Shown here: in pieces, positions 41,593-51,643 of the stretch
Layout: each line of letters starts with the position of its first letter
Numbering within the stretch: position 1 is the stretch's first letter
Source: Bacillus sp. X1(2014)
Lineage (GTDB): Bacteria; Bacillota; Bacilli; Bacillales_B; DSM-18226
DNA length: 64,000 nt
Direction: 5' to 3'
Assembly: GCF_007678255.1 (NCBI RefSeq)
Contig: NZ_VEED01000016.1
Location: forward strand, 1 to 64,000
Position numbers and translations under genes: made by a program
The notes under the pieces: model-generated
Seen by the model: only the letters and a program-made list of their open reading frames with translations
Told to the model about the DNA's origin: nothing
The model's database searches: none

Positions 41593-44262
41593 GTGAAAAA
41601 CGTGAAAAAGGGCCTTTTGTGGCTGGTTTTCTTTTTGTGCATCTTTTTGGCGGGGTTATCACCCAACACAAGCTATGCCAAACAGCCAGAATCATCTTAT
41701 TGGTATCCCGAGCAATTATTGAATTGGACGCCGGAGAACGATCCGGATGCTGTGTTTAACCGCAGCCAAATTCCATTGGGCAAACGGGACGTGTTATACA
41801 AAGTCAATGACCATGCTCAGTCAGATGCAAAGGTAGTAGCTTTGTCTGCACTCAACCCCACTACGAGTGGAGTACCGTCCCAAGGCGGGAAGGAATTTTT
41901 GGCGAATACCTTCAGTTATTGGCAATACGTCGACATCATGGTGTATTGGGCAGGGTCTTCCGGTGAAGGGATTATCGTACCGCCAAGTGCGGACGTCATT
42001 GACGCTGCCCATAAAAACGGCGTACCGATTTTAGGAAACGTTTTCTTTCCACCGACCGTCTATGGCGGAAAGGTCGAGTGGCTGAACCAAATGTTGACCC
42101 AACGGGAGGACGGCTCCTTCCCAGCGGCGGACAAGCTGCTTGAAGCGGCACGCTATTACGGATTTGACGGCTGGTTTATTAACCAGGAAACCGAAGGCGG
42201 AGATGCCAAGACAGCTCAAAAAATGAAGGATTTCCTTGTCTATCTTCAGCAGCATAAGAGTGATGGCATGCATATCATGTGGTACGATTCGATGACAAAG
42301 GACGGGAGGGTTAGCTGGCAAAATGCGTTGACCAATCAAAACAGCAGCTTCCTGCAGGATGGGGAGACACGTGTTTCTGACAGTATGTTTTTAAACTTCT
42401 GGTGGCGCAATCAGCAATCATCTGTTAACAAGGCTCAGGAAATTGGCAGAAGTCCGTATGATTTATTTACCGGGATTGATGTGGAAGCAAATGGGACAAG
42501 CACCAACGTTGCTTGGGATGGGATTTTCCCTGAGGGGAAAGCACCATTAACTTCATTAGGCATTTATCGCCCGGACTGGGCCTTTAAAACGGCTGAGACC
42601 ATGGAGGAGTTTTATCAGAAGGAAAATGAATTTTGGGTTGGAAAATCCAAAAATCCTGCTGCAACCAGCAATAACGGGGCATGGAAAGGGATGGCCCACT
42701 ACTTTACGGCTAAAACCGCAATCGAGGAGCTTCCTTTTGTGACGCACTTTAATACAGGAAGCGGCAAGTTTTTCGCTACAGATGGAAAGACGGTAAGCAA
42801 TCAGTCCTGGAATAACCGCAGTCTCCAGGATATCCTTCCGACCTGGCGCTGGCTGAAAGAGGGCGGGCAGGCTGTTGATGTCGATTTCGATTGGGATACA
42901 GCTTATTACGGCGGCAGCTCATTAAAGCTTTCAGGAACAATCGAGGCCGACAACTCAACACATATCAAGCTTTATAAAACCAATTTGCCGATCCAAAAGG
43001 ATACGGAAATCTCGCTGACATACAAAACAGATTTGAAAAAGCCAAACATGAAACTGGGAGTCAGCTTTACTGACAAACCCGACCAATTTGTGTTCTTTGA
43101 TGTGAAAAAACTAACGGATCAACTGTGGACTACTGACACATTCAAACTAAAAAAATACAGCGGTAAAAACATCGCGGCCATCTCACTTTTGGTTGAAAGT
43201 GATAAAGATGAGAAAGATTTTACGACCAATATCGGAGAAATCAAGGTTTATAACAAACAGGAAAAACACAATTCTATCCATGCTCCGAACGATGCAAAGG
43301 TAAATAAAATTGAGTTTAATAAAGGAATCTATGCGGACGTTGCACTTGCTTGGATACCGTCTGATTCCGATGTGAGCCACTATGACATTTACCGGAAGCT
43401 GCCGAACAATGAAAAAGAGTTTGTTGGTGCTACCCCTAATAAGGTGTATTACCTATCCAATCTGAAGAGAAGCGGCAAAGAAAGCAGCACCACGTTGGAA
43501 ATTGTTGCGGTGAACAAAGAATTCAAACGCAGCGAACCGACATCGGTTACATTCGATTGGCCGCCATATCCAAAGCCGGAAGCCGATTTCGGTGCCGATC
43601 AAACGGTAGCGGCTCCAGGGCAGGAAATTCATTTTCTTAATCGTTCATCAGAAGTAACAGAAGAGATGGAATGGCATTTTGAAGGTGGAACTCCAGCAGT
43701 GAGTAATGAGGAAAATCCGGTCGTCACCTATGAAAAAGAAGGCGTCTACTCGGTTACCCTGATCGCGAAAAACAGCGAGGGTGAAAGTGTCCTGACAAAA
43801 GAAGCGATGATTACCATTTCTGAAGCAGCCAAGGACATTAAAAATGTGGCATTGAATAAGACCGCGATCGCCAGTGGACAATGTGCTCCGACTGAAGCAG
43901 CGAAATATGCGTTCGATGGCAAAGTAAACAGTAAATGGTGTGCATTGGGGAATGCTCCTCATTGGCTGCAGGTTGATCTTGGAGATCAATTTGCCCTTTC
44001 CAAGTTTGTCATTCACCATGCTCAAGCGGGCGGGGAACCGCAAGCCTTTAATACCCAGGCAAATAGAATTGAAGTAAGTACCGATGGAGTAAATTGGACG
44101 GAGGCTGTGAAGGTTACCGATAATACAGCAGCTGTTTCGGAACACAGCATCGCGTTAACAAAATCACGTTACGTTCGTTTGTGGATTGATAAACCAACAC
44201 AAGGCGGCGATTCGGCTGCAAGGATATTTGAATTTGAAGTCCATGGATTTCTCAATCCGTAA
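41593..44262 (+). CDS. Secreted endo-beta-N-acetylglucosaminidase, GH85, with PKD and CBM32-like domains
   Basis: GH85 enzymes cut the chitobiose core of N-glycans and release the glycan from protein. The 889-residue protein has a signal peptide (about 1-29), then the GH85 domain from YWYPEQLLNWTPENDPD. The catalytic Asn197/Glu199 pair is in DGWFINQET. A PKD-like domain is at about residues 660-745 (GQEIHFLNRSSE...VTYEKEGVYSVTLIAKN). A C-terminal discoidin/CBM32-like domain starts at about 755, with WCALGNAPHWLQVDLG. It starts with GTG at 41593 behind GAGGAG. There is no LPXTG anchor, so it should be secreted. It heads the N-glycan locus and is followed by a second GH85. Confidence 0.9.
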   Translation: MKNVKKGLLWLVFFLCIFLAGLSPNTSYAKQPESSYWYPEQLLNWTPENDPDAVFNRSQIPLGKRDVLYKVNDHAQSDAKVVALSALNPTTSGVPSQGGKEFLANTFSYWQYVDIMVYWAGSSGEGIIVPPSADVIDAAHKNGVPILGNVFFPPTVYGGKVEWLNQMLTQREDGSFPAADKLLEAARYYGFDGWFINQETEGGDAKTAQKMKDFLVYLQQHKSDGMHIMWYDSMTKDGRVSWQNALTNQNSSFLQDGETRVSDSMFLNFWWRNQQSSVNKAQEIGRSPYDLFTGIDVEANGTSTNVAWDGIFPEGKAPLTSLGIYRPDWAFKTAETMEEFYQKENEFWVGKSKNPAATSNNGAWKGMAHYFTAKTAIEELPFVTHFNTGSGKFFATDGKTVSNQSWNNRSLQDILPTWRWLKEGGQAVDVDFDWDTAYYGGSSLKLSGTIEADNSTHIKLYKTNLPIQKDTEISLTYKTDLKKPNMKLGVSFTDKPDQFVFFDVKKLTDQLWTTDTFKLKKYSGKNIAAISLLVESDKDEKDFTTNIGEIKVYNKQEKHNSIHAPNDAKVNKIEFNKGIYADVALAWIPSDSDVSHYDIYRKLPNNEKEFVGATPNKVYYLSNLKRSGKESSTTLEIVAVNKEFKRSEPTSVTFDWPPYPKPEADFGADQTVAAPGQEIHFLNRSSEVTEEMEWHFEGGTPAVSNEENPVVTYEKEGVYSVTLIAKNSEGESVLTKEAMITISEAAKDIKNVALNKTAIASGQCAPTEAAKYAFDGKVNSKWCALGNAPHWLQVDLGDQFALSKFVIHHAQAGGEPQAFNTQANRIEVSTDGVNWTEAVKVTDNTAAVSEHSIALTKSRYVRLWIDKPTQGGDSAARIFEFEVHGFLNP

Positions 44263-44266
44263 CCAT

Positions 44267-44345
44267 GTGGCCATGGGGACGGTTCCGCTGGCTTTTTCCA
44301 GGTGAACCTTGGGAGAAAGCCATGAGAACCGTCCCGCAGGCTTTA
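44267..44345. repeat. Dispersed GGGACGGTTC hairpin element between the GH85 genes
   Basis: Arms ggggacggttccgctggctt and aagccatgagaaccgtcccg enclose ttccaggtgaacc. It is the most complete copy in the window and could fold as a stem in the polycistronic transcript between the two GH85 genes. Confidence 0.75.
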
Positions 44346-44362
44346 ATTAGAGGAGGAGCAAG

Positions 44363-47300
44363 ATGAGGAGAAATAGAAGCAAGTTGTTCGGCCGCATTTT
44401 ATCTGTGTCGGCTGCTTTCATGTTACTCGGTTCACTGGATGTCCCCGGGGCAAAAGCCGCCGTTAATGGGGACGGGACGGACATCGTCAATGAAAATTAT
44501 GCGGACAGGCTCAGTCTAAAGCCGCTGGCTCCGGCCTTTAGGGTGGAAACCCTTCTGAACTGGTCGCCTGAAAACGACCCAGATGCCGAAATAAACCGGG
44601 CCAGCGTGCCGTTAAACAAAAATCGCTTTAAAGGGTCCCAGGTGAATCCACTGGCCAATCCAAAGGCTGGCATCACCTCTGCGGCGATTACGAACTGGAA
44701 TCATGATGAGGCCAGCTCCGTCGGGGGCAATGATTTTAATGTATATGCTTTCGACAATTGGCAATTACTAGATTCCTATATTTACTGGTCAGGAACCAAT
44801 GAAGGGATTTTTGCCATCCCTACACCGGATATCGTCGATGCCGCCCACCGGAATGGGGTGCCTGTTTATGCCACGCTTGGTTTCCCATGGGGCAGTTCCG
44901 CTGAGGGAGTCGCCGAAATCGAAAAGTTCACACAGCAGAAACCGGATGGCAGTTTCCCCGTTGCCGACAAGATGATGAAAGTGGCGGAGTACTATGGTTT
45001 TGATGGCTATTTTTTCAATCAGGAAACGTCTGGTGTCAGTAAGGCTACAGCTGAACGCATGAATGAAATGATGCGCTATATTAAACGGAATTCCAACCTA
45101 AATGTCAGCTGGTATGACGCGCAGGACAATACAGGAGCCATCAACTATCAAGATTCCATCAACAGCAAAAATGACATGTATGTGAAACCAGCAGAAGATG
45201 GGGAATATGCCGTTGATGAGTTCTTTTTAAACTATAACTGGACTACCAGTAAGATTAACACCACCGTAGAGACGATGAAAGGCCATAACCGCAGCCCGTT
45301 TGATGCCTATGCCGGTTTTGAAATTCAACAGAATTCCTATAATACCAAAATTAATACCGATGCACTGCTCGATGAAAAGAAACAGCCGAAAGTGTCGATT
45401 GCTCTTTATGCGCCAAACTCGACCATGGGGTTAGCGGCTGATCCGGCTGACTTCCATGAAAAAGAAAAGAATTTATGGACAGGACCACAGGGCGATCCTA
45501 CCCTTGCCGATGATTCGGCTGCTTGGAAAGGGATGGCGCGTTTTGTCACGGATGCATCTGTAATCCAATCCAAGCCATTTACAACAAACTTTAACAGCGG
45601 CCACGGAACACAATACTTTGTGAACGGAAAAATCGCCAGCGGAATTGAGTGGAATAACCGCTCCATCCAGGATATCATGCCGACGTGGCGCTGGTGGATC
45701 CGAGGGGAAGGCAGCAAAATCAAGGTTTCCTATGACTTTGATAAAGCCTATAACGGAGGCAATTCGCTGGAATTTAGCGGTGCGCTCGAAGCGGGTTCTG
45801 TCAATGACACGATGCTGTACAGCTCCAAACTTCCGGTTACGGACACAACCAAGGTCCGTGTCGTTTATCAAAACCAATCGGGAGCGGATGTGTCGCTGGG
45901 TGTGGCCTATAGTGAAGACTATGCACAAAGCAACATGAAATATTATCCGCTGCCTAAGTCGGGAGATGGCTGGCAGACAGCGGTTGTCGACCTAGGAAAG
46001 GATGCCGGGAAAACAGCCTATGCGCTAAGTCTGAAAGTCAACAACACTCAAAAAATAGAAAACTACTCGATTCATTTAGGCGAGCTGTCCGTCTATGATG
46101 CTGCGGCTGCCGTGCTGACGAAACCTGCTGATGTGAAAATTCTAGAAGAAATGCCGGAAACAGCGTTTGAGGCGGAAGCCCGCCTAAGCTGGTCCGAGCA
46201 GAAGAATGTCTTGCATTATGAGGTTTACCAGGAGAATGCCGATGGCGTAGAAACCCTATTGGGCGTAACACCGAATAACTATTTCTATACGCCAAATATT
46301 ACGAGAACAATAGAAAATGCTTCGGCTGATAACATCACGAAACTGAAAGTGGTGCCGGTCAATCAAGATAATGTACGCGGTCAAGCCGCCACAGTTTCTT
46401 TTGACTGGGGCATGGGAACGGATGCAACCGAGATTGAGAAAAACCCTACTTCTCCGAATGTGGCGTTAAAGGCTAAGGTAACATCTGTCTCCGCGGAAAA
46501 TGCGGCAGAACCTGCCTCTAAAGCACTGGATGGGACAGCCCTCGCAAACAGTAAATGGTGCGCTACCAATATGAAAACTGGTTATATGACGATTGATATT
46601 GGTGAAGAGAAAACGATCCGCCGCTGGCGTGTGGAGCATGCGGAATATGGCGGGGAAGCCAATAACATGAACACCGTCGATTTTGAGCTGCTTTATAAAA
46701 ATCAAACCGGCGAATGGGTCAGCGCCAAACGGATTACCGATAATACGAAAGCTGTGACAGATATAGTGCTAGATCAGCCGGTTACGGCAAGGGAATTCAA
46801 GCTGCAGATTTATAACAGTGGTACTTCCCCTTGGGGAGCGATCCGTATCTATGATTGGCAAATGTTTGAAAGTGCTGCTTTGCCGAGAACAGAAAACGTG
46901 ATGATGCATTTTGTAAAGGCGGAAAACAACGCTGGAGCCCAGGATAAGGTAACGATTGAAAGAGTGAAAAAAGGTCAAACCGTTCGATTATATAAGTCCT
47001 TGGATGCAGAGAATATTCTGGCAGAAAAGACGGCCGACCAAGACGGAACCATCGCCTTTGAACAGTTGGATTTCGGTACTGAGGCCGGAAGAATCTATTA
47101 TACTGTCCAGCAGGAGGATGAAAGAGAAAGCCTAAGGTATAGTGCGGCTTACTTGAACGAAAAGGTAACCGAAGTCATTCATCTAATCAACGCTCTTCCT
47201 GATGTAGATCAATTGACGTTAGCTGATAAGCATCGTGTCAACGACTGCAAAGTGGCCTACAACAAGCTTCATCCAACCTTAAGAAGCCAGGTTACAAACT

Positions 47301-47368
47301 ATGACCGTCTAGTTCAATTAATGGATCGGATGGAGGAATTAAAAAAGGACTTTAATAATGGAAATTAA
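44363..47368 (+). CDS. Secreted endo-beta-N-acetylglucosaminidase, GH85, second enzyme
   Basis: This 1001-residue protein has a signal peptide (about 1-32, ending GAKAA) and a GH85 domain (from LLNWSPENDPDAEINRA). The catalytic Asn219/Glu221 pair is in GYFFNQETSG. A fibronectin-like segment lies near residues 590-685. A discoidin/CBM32-like domain at about 695-845 has KWCATNMKTGYMTIDIGEEK. A further C-terminal region of about 150 residues ends in a charged helix and is absent from the first enzyme. There is no PKD domain and no wall anchor. Divergence from the upstream enzyme suggests a different N-glycan preference. The ATG at 44363 follows AGAGGAGG. Confidence 0.9.
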   Translation: MRRNRSKLFGRILSVSAAFMLLGSLDVPGAKAAVNGDGTDIVNENYADRLSLKPLAPAFRVETLLNWSPENDPDAEINRASVPLNKNRFKGSQVNPLANPKAGITSAAITNWNHDEASSVGGNDFNVYAFDNWQLLDSYIYWSGTNEGIFAIPTPDIVDAAHRNGVPVYATLGFPWGSSAEGVAEIEKFTQQKPDGSFPVADKMMKVAEYYGFDGYFFNQETSGVSKATAERMNEMMRYIKRNSNLNVSWYDAQDNTGAINYQDSINSKNDMYVKPAEDGEYAVDEFFLNYNWTTSKINTTVETMKGHNRSPFDAYAGFEIQQNSYNTKINTDALLDEKKQPKVSIALYAPNSTMGLAADPADFHEKEKNLWTGPQGDPTLADDSAAWKGMARFVTDASVIQSKPFTTNFNSGHGTQYFVNGKIASGIEWNNRSIQDIMPTWRWWIRGEGSKIKVSYDFDKAYNGGNSLEFSGALEAGSVNDTMLYSSKLPVTDTTKVRVVYQNQSGADVSLGVAYSEDYAQSNMKYYPLPKSGDGWQTAVVDLGKDAGKTAYALSLKVNNTQKIENYSIHLGELSVYDAAAAVLTKPADVKILEEMPETAFEAEARLSWSEQKNVLHYEVYQENADGVETLLGVTPNNYFYTPNITRTIENASADNITKLKVVPVNQDNVRGQAATVSFDWGMGTDATEIEKNPTSPNVALKAKVTSVSAENAAEPASKALDGTALANSKWCATNMKTGYMTIDIGEEKTIRRWRVEHAEYGGEANNMNTVDFELLYKNQTGEWVSAKRITDNTKAVTDIVLDQPVTAREFKLQIYNSGTSPWGAIRIYDWQMFESAALPRTENVMMHFVKAENNAGAQDKVTIERVKKGQTVRLYKSLDAENILAEKTADQDGTIAFEQLDFGTEAGRIYYTVQQEDERESLRYSAAYLNEKVTEVIHLINALPDVDQLTLADKHRVNDCKVAYNKLHPTLRSQVTNYDRLVQLMDRMEELKKDFNNGN

Positions 47369-47375
47369 ATAAAAG

Positions 47376-47426
47376 AAGGGGGCAGCCCTCATTGCAGGAA
47401 AGCAATGAACGGCTGCCCCCATTTTT
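47376..47426 (+). terminator. Terminator after the GH85 pair
   Basis: gggggcagcc and ggctgccccc form the base of a long hairpin, with an inner stem cattgc/gcaatg, followed by atttttc. It splits the GH85 pair from the intracellular enzymes. Confidence 0.85.
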
Positions 47427-47522
47427 CATGAACTATTTTTAGATACACTGTAAAATCCATAGGACTTACTAGTAATCTATTGCTCGAAAATCCTGGCTTG
47501 TTAAAATGAAGTCAAAGCAAAA

Positions 47523-47536
47523 TGATAGCGTTTTCG
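47523..47536 (+). promoter_or_regulatory. cre-like site upstream of the GH38-GH125 genes
   Basis: tgatagcgttttcg matches 12 of 14 cre positions, 35 bases before the GH38 start. With the site at 41497 it suggests that both transcripts of the locus are CcpA-controlled. Confidence 0.45.
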
Positions 47537-47570
47537 CAAAACTGAAATATAGGAAAGCGGGTAAGATTCA

Positions 47571-50276
47571 ATGAATAAAACTGCACATATTATCTCCCAT
47601 TCCCACTGGGACAGGGAATGGTACTTGCCTTTTGAAAAGCACCGTTACTACTTCATAAAGCTAATGAATGAGTTGATCGACCAGTTCAAAAAAGAAGGAA
47701 ATAAGTTTCAAGCGTTCCATCTGGATGGCCAGACTGTTCTTTTGGAGGATTATTTTGCCGTTCATCCGGAAAACCGGGAGATTGTCAAACAATTAATTGA
47801 TCAGAAAAAGCTGCATATCGGACCGTGGTATGTGCTGCAGGATGCTTTTTTAACAAGCTCTGAAGCCAATGTTCGGAACCTGCAAATCGGTTTACACGAG
47901 ACACAAGCCTATGGGCACATCTCAAAAATTGGCTACTTTCCTGACACTTTTGGCATTTATGGGCAGGCGCCCCAGCTTTTAAAGCAAGCTGGAATTGATA
48001 CGGCGGCCTTCGGAAGGGGCGTCAAACCGACCGGCTTTAATAACACCGTGTCGGATTCTCCTGATTATGAATCTCCCTATTCCGAGATGATTTGGAAATC
48101 ACCGGACGGCTCGAACGTATTGGGCATTCTTTTTGCCAATTGGTACTCGAACGGAAATGAAATCCCGGTGGACGAAGCGGAAGCGAAGAAATTCTGGGAT
48201 GTAAAACTCCGCGATGCCGAAAAGTATGCGTCCACCAATCAGTTATTGTTTATGAATGGATGTGACCACCAGCCGCTGCAAAAAACGATTCCGCAGGCGA
48301 TTGAAACGGCAGCTAGTTTATATCCTGATTACACCTTTAAGCATTCTAGTTTTGATGAATATACAGAAGCGTTAAAAGAAGCACTTCCAGAAAAGCTGCA
48401 GGTCATTGAAGGCGAATTGCGCAATCAGCGGACTGATGGCTGGTCGACGCTTGTCAATACCGCATCCAGCCGGATTTATTTAAAGCAATGGAACAACCAC
48501 TGTCAAACCCTTTTGGAAAAAATCGCCGAGCCGCTCGCGAGCATGGCCTTTTTAGCAGGCGGGACTTACCCAAGGGAATATCTCCGCTTCATGTGGAAAT
48601 CCTTGATGAAAAATCACCCGCATGACAGCATTTGCGGCTGCAGCGTGGATGAGGTGCACCGCGAAATGGAGACCCGCTTTGAAACGGTTTCGCAAATGGG
48701 AGAGGTGTTTGTATCGGAGCAGGCGGCAGAGCTTGCTGGTAAAATTGATACCTCGGGCGCACCGAAGGCCGGAATTCCCCTTGTTGTCTTGAATACAACG
48801 GGCTGGGAAAAAGACGAAGTCGTCACGCAAACAGTTGATCTGGAAAAGGTGTATTTTTCGCAAATGCATTTTGAAGAAATTCCAATCTATTTACAGGATA
48901 AAGAATTGCCTGCCTACAAGCTGGTCGATCAATCCGGCAAGACCATCGAAAGTCAGCTGCAAAGCCCTGTGGTGGAGTTTGGCTATGATTTACCGGATGA
49001 CAAGTTCCGCCAGCCGTTTTTTGCCAAACGAGCCAAGCTTTCCTTCTTTGCAGAAAATATCCCGGCATTCGGCTACAAGACCTTCTATCTTATTCCGGAG
49101 GAGCGGCCGGCCGGGGAATGTCCAGAACACGCGGCGGATGGCGGCATGGAAATGGAAAATGAATATGTTCACCTTCTGTTTCATGAGGATGGCACCTATG
49201 ATTTGACGAATAAAGCAACCGGCAGGACCTTCCATCGTCTCGGTATTTACGAGAACACAGGGGATGTCGGCAATGAATATATGTTCAAGGAAGCAAAAGG
49301 ACAGAATCCGATTACGACCAAGGGTGTGCCAGCCGGATTCCGTTTCCTTGAAAAATCACCGCTTCGAACAGAGCTTGAATTTACACATACCTTAACCATT
49401 CCGGTTTCAGCGGACGACCGATTGGCCATCGAACGGAACCGCTTGATTTGGCATAAGGAGAGAGAAGCCGGCAGATCGAACGAAATGACGACCATTACAC
49501 TACGTACCGTTGTGATTCTTGAAAAAGGAATGAAGGGGCCGGCTTTCAAGCTGACCATTGACAATCAAGCAGCCGACCACCGCCTGCGTATCCTTTTCCC
49601 GACAGGATTGCAAACGGAAACACACCAGGCCGACAGTATTTTTGAGGTTGTGACCCGCCCGAATACACCGGAAAAGGAATGGGAAAATCCAAGCTTTTGT
49701 CATCACCAGCAGCGCTTCGCCAGCATTAACGGTGCCGAGATGGGCTTAACCGTGGCCACGGACGGCCTTCAGGAATATGAAATCCTGCCAGCGGACGGAA
49801 CGATTGCCCTCACCGTACTTCGTTCGGTTGCCGAGCTTGGTGACTGGGGTTACTTCCCAACACCGGAAGCCCAGTGCATCGGGATTCAAACAGCCGAGTG
49901 GCAAGTGCTCATGCATGAAAAAGATGTGATTGCATCAGAAGCATTTGTGGATGCTTATCAATATAAAGTTCCCCTTCAGGTTATTCAGACAAGCGCCCAT
50001 GAAGGGACATTGCCAGCTGACCATCAGTTTGTGAACTGGGAGTCCGAGGGCCTTGCGTGGTCATCGATGAAAGTGGCGGAAGAATGTGATGACGTGATGA
50101 TTCGCTGGTTCAATCCAGCGCCAGAGAGTAAAATTCTCACGGCATCCATCCCCGCCCAGCCGGGTTTTACATCTTACAAGAGTACGATACTTGAAGAACA
50201 AACCAATGATTCTAACGAGCAGTATGAAGTCACTGGCTATGAAATTATTACACTAGGTTTTCAACATAAGCGATAG
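47571..50276 (+). CDS. Cytoplasmic alpha-mannosidase, GH38 (MngB/SpGH38-like)
   Basis: This 901-residue GH38 enzyme lacks a signal peptide and should act on imported mannosides. The zinc-binding N-terminus reads ISHSHWDREW (His10, His12, Asp14), and the nucleophile is Asp125 in GYFPDTFGIYGQ. The family C-terminal beta-rich domains follow. It belongs to the bacterial branch that includes MngB and the streptococcal N-glycan mannosidase. The GH125 gene follows after 11 bases, a pairing also seen in streptococcal N-glycan loci, where the two together remove alpha-1,3/1,2 and alpha-1,6 mannose. The ATG at 47571 follows GAAAGCGGG, a weak site. Confidence 0.88.
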   Translation: MNKTAHIISHSHWDREWYLPFEKHRYYFIKLMNELIDQFKKEGNKFQAFHLDGQTVLLEDYFAVHPENREIVKQLIDQKKLHIGPWYVLQDAFLTSSEANVRNLQIGLHETQAYGHISKIGYFPDTFGIYGQAPQLLKQAGIDTAAFGRGVKPTGFNNTVSDSPDYESPYSEMIWKSPDGSNVLGILFANWYSNGNEIPVDEAEAKKFWDVKLRDAEKYASTNQLLFMNGCDHQPLQKTIPQAIETAASLYPDYTFKHSSFDEYTEALKEALPEKLQVIEGELRNQRTDGWSTLVNTASSRIYLKQWNNHCQTLLEKIAEPLASMAFLAGGTYPREYLRFMWKSLMKNHPHDSICGCSVDEVHREMETRFETVSQMGEVFVSEQAAELAGKIDTSGAPKAGIPLVVLNTTGWEKDEVVTQTVDLEKVYFSQMHFEEIPIYLQDKELPAYKLVDQSGKTIESQLQSPVVEFGYDLPDDKFRQPFFAKRAKLSFFAENIPAFGYKTFYLIPEERPAGECPEHAADGGMEMENEYVHLLFHEDGTYDLTNKATGRTFHRLGIYENTGDVGNEYMFKEAKGQNPITTKGVPAGFRFLEKSPLRTELEFTHTLTIPVSADDRLAIERNRLIWHKEREAGRSNEMTTITLRTVVILEKGMKGPAFKLTIDNQAADHRLRILFPTGLQTETHQADSIFEVVTRPNTPEKEWENPSFCHHQQRFASINGAEMGLTVATDGLQEYEILPADGTIALTVLRSVAELGDWGYFPTPEAQCIGIQTAEWQVLMHEKDVIASEAFVDAYQYKVPLQVIQTSAHEGTLPADHQFVNWESEGLAWSSMKVAEECDDVMIRWFNPAPESKILTASIPAQPGFTSYKSTILEEQTNDSNEQYEVTGYEIITLGFQHKR

Positions 50277-50287
50277 GAGAGGGAAAG

Positions 50288-51619
50288 ATGACAGCAGTAA
50301 TTCCAGAATCAATGCAAAAATTGATCCAACATGTGAAGGAATGTTTTCCTGGGGATCAAAAATTACACGATATGTTTGAGCAATGCTTTGTCAATACGTA
50401 TACAACGACGCTGAAAAAGCTGGAAGACGGAAAAACCTTTGTCGTTACCGGCGACATTCCGGCGATGTGGTTAAGAGACTCTGCGGCACAAGTGCGCCCC
50501 TATTTGCTTGCTGCAGAGGAGGATGAGGAGCTGGCCGAATTACTCGAAGGGGTGATTCGCCAGCAATTCGCCTTTATCCTGCATGACCCTTATGCCAATG
50601 CGTTTAATGAAACAGAAAATGGCAGGGGCCATCAAACCGATCTTACCGACTTGACCCCCTATATTTGGGAACGGAAATATGAAATTGACTCGTTATGCTA
50701 TCCAATCCAGCTTGCTTATCTGTTTTGGAAGTCAACCGGCCGTACGGCTTATATAAAAGAAACGCTCCAAGAAGTGATGGAGACGATCATTCATGTTTGG
50801 AGAACGGAGCAGGATCATGAAAACAAGTCTCCTTACCGGTTTGAACGGGCCGATGTGCGCCAGTCCGATACCTTGACCCGAGAAGGAAAAGGGGGGCGTG
50901 TGGTTCCGACGGGAATGACCTGGAGCGCCTTCCGCCCAAGTGATGATGCCTGCACATACGGATACCTGGTCCCGGCAAATATGTTTGCTGTTGTTGTGTT
51001 AGGGTATGCGGCTGAAATGTGTGATGAGGTGTTAAAGGATTCTTCCTTAAAAGAAGAATGCTTAAAGCTTCGTGAGGAAATCAGGCAGGGGATTGAACAA
51101 AATGCGAAATTGGACCACCCGATCTACGGAGATATGTATGTCTATGAAACCGATGGCGAAGGCCGCATAAATCTAATGGACGACGCCAATGTGCCAAGTT
51201 TGCTTGCTGCCCCGTATTTAGGGTACCAGCCATTTGATGATGCGACGTATCTCAATACACGCAAATTCCTTTTGAGCAGGGATAATCCTTATTATTACGA
51301 GGGTAAATATGCCAATGGCATCGGCAGCCCGCATACGCCAGATCACTATATTTGGCATATTGCCTTGGCCATCCAGGGGATGACATCGGTAAGCGAAGCG
51401 GAAAAACAGCAAATTTTGGCTTATTTTAAAAACACCGATGGCGGTACGAATTTTATGCACGAAGGCTTTAACGCCGACTGCCCGGAGGAATTTACAAGAG
51501 ATTGGTTCGCGTGGGCCAACACGATGTTCAGTGAATTCGTGCTGAGTTTAACCGGTAAAGCTGTAAAAGGAAGTCCGCTTTATCATCATTTAATGAAAAA
51601 TAACAGCAAGTTGGTTTAA
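50288..51619 (+). CDS. Exo-alpha-1,6-mannosidase, GH125
   Basis: GH125 enzymes are metal-independent inverting exo-alpha-1,6-mannosidases active on N-glycans. The 443-residue protein has the family hallmark VTGDIPAMWLRDSAAQ. The likely acid Asp219 or Asp220 is in FRPSDDACTYGYL, and the likely base, near Glu392, is in NFMHEGFNADCP. No signal peptide is present, so it is cytoplasmic. It lies directly after the first GH38 gene behind AGGAGAGGG, and is followed by a DUF624 membrane protein after 24 bases. Length and motifs match the family well. Confidence 0.92.
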   Translation: MTAVIPESMQKLIQHVKECFPGDQKLHDMFEQCFVNTYTTTLKKLEDGKTFVVTGDIPAMWLRDSAAQVRPYLLAAEEDEELAELLEGVIRQQFAFILHDPYANAFNETENGRGHQTDLTDLTPYIWERKYEIDSLCYPIQLAYLFWKSTGRTAYIKETLQEVMETIIHVWRTEQDHENKSPYRFERADVRQSDTLTREGKGGRVVPTGMTWSAFRPSDDACTYGYLVPANMFAVVVLGYAAEMCDEVLKDSSLKEECLKLREEIRQGIEQNAKLDHPIYGDMYVYETDGEGRINLMDDANVPSLLAAPYLGYQPFDDATYLNTRKFLLSRDNPYYYEGKYANGIGSPHTPDHYIWHIALAIQGMTSVSEAEKQQILAYFKNTDGGTNFMHEGFNADCPEEFTRDWFAWANTMFSEFVLSLTGKAVKGSPLYHHLMKNNSKLV

Positions 51620-51643
51620 GTTCATTGGAAAGAGTGGTGCCGT

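Noticed and set aside
48552..49068. Overlapping minus-strand frames inside the GH38 gene
   Set aside because: They are shadows of a GC-rich coding region; the plus-strand frame is long and has clear GH38 motifs.
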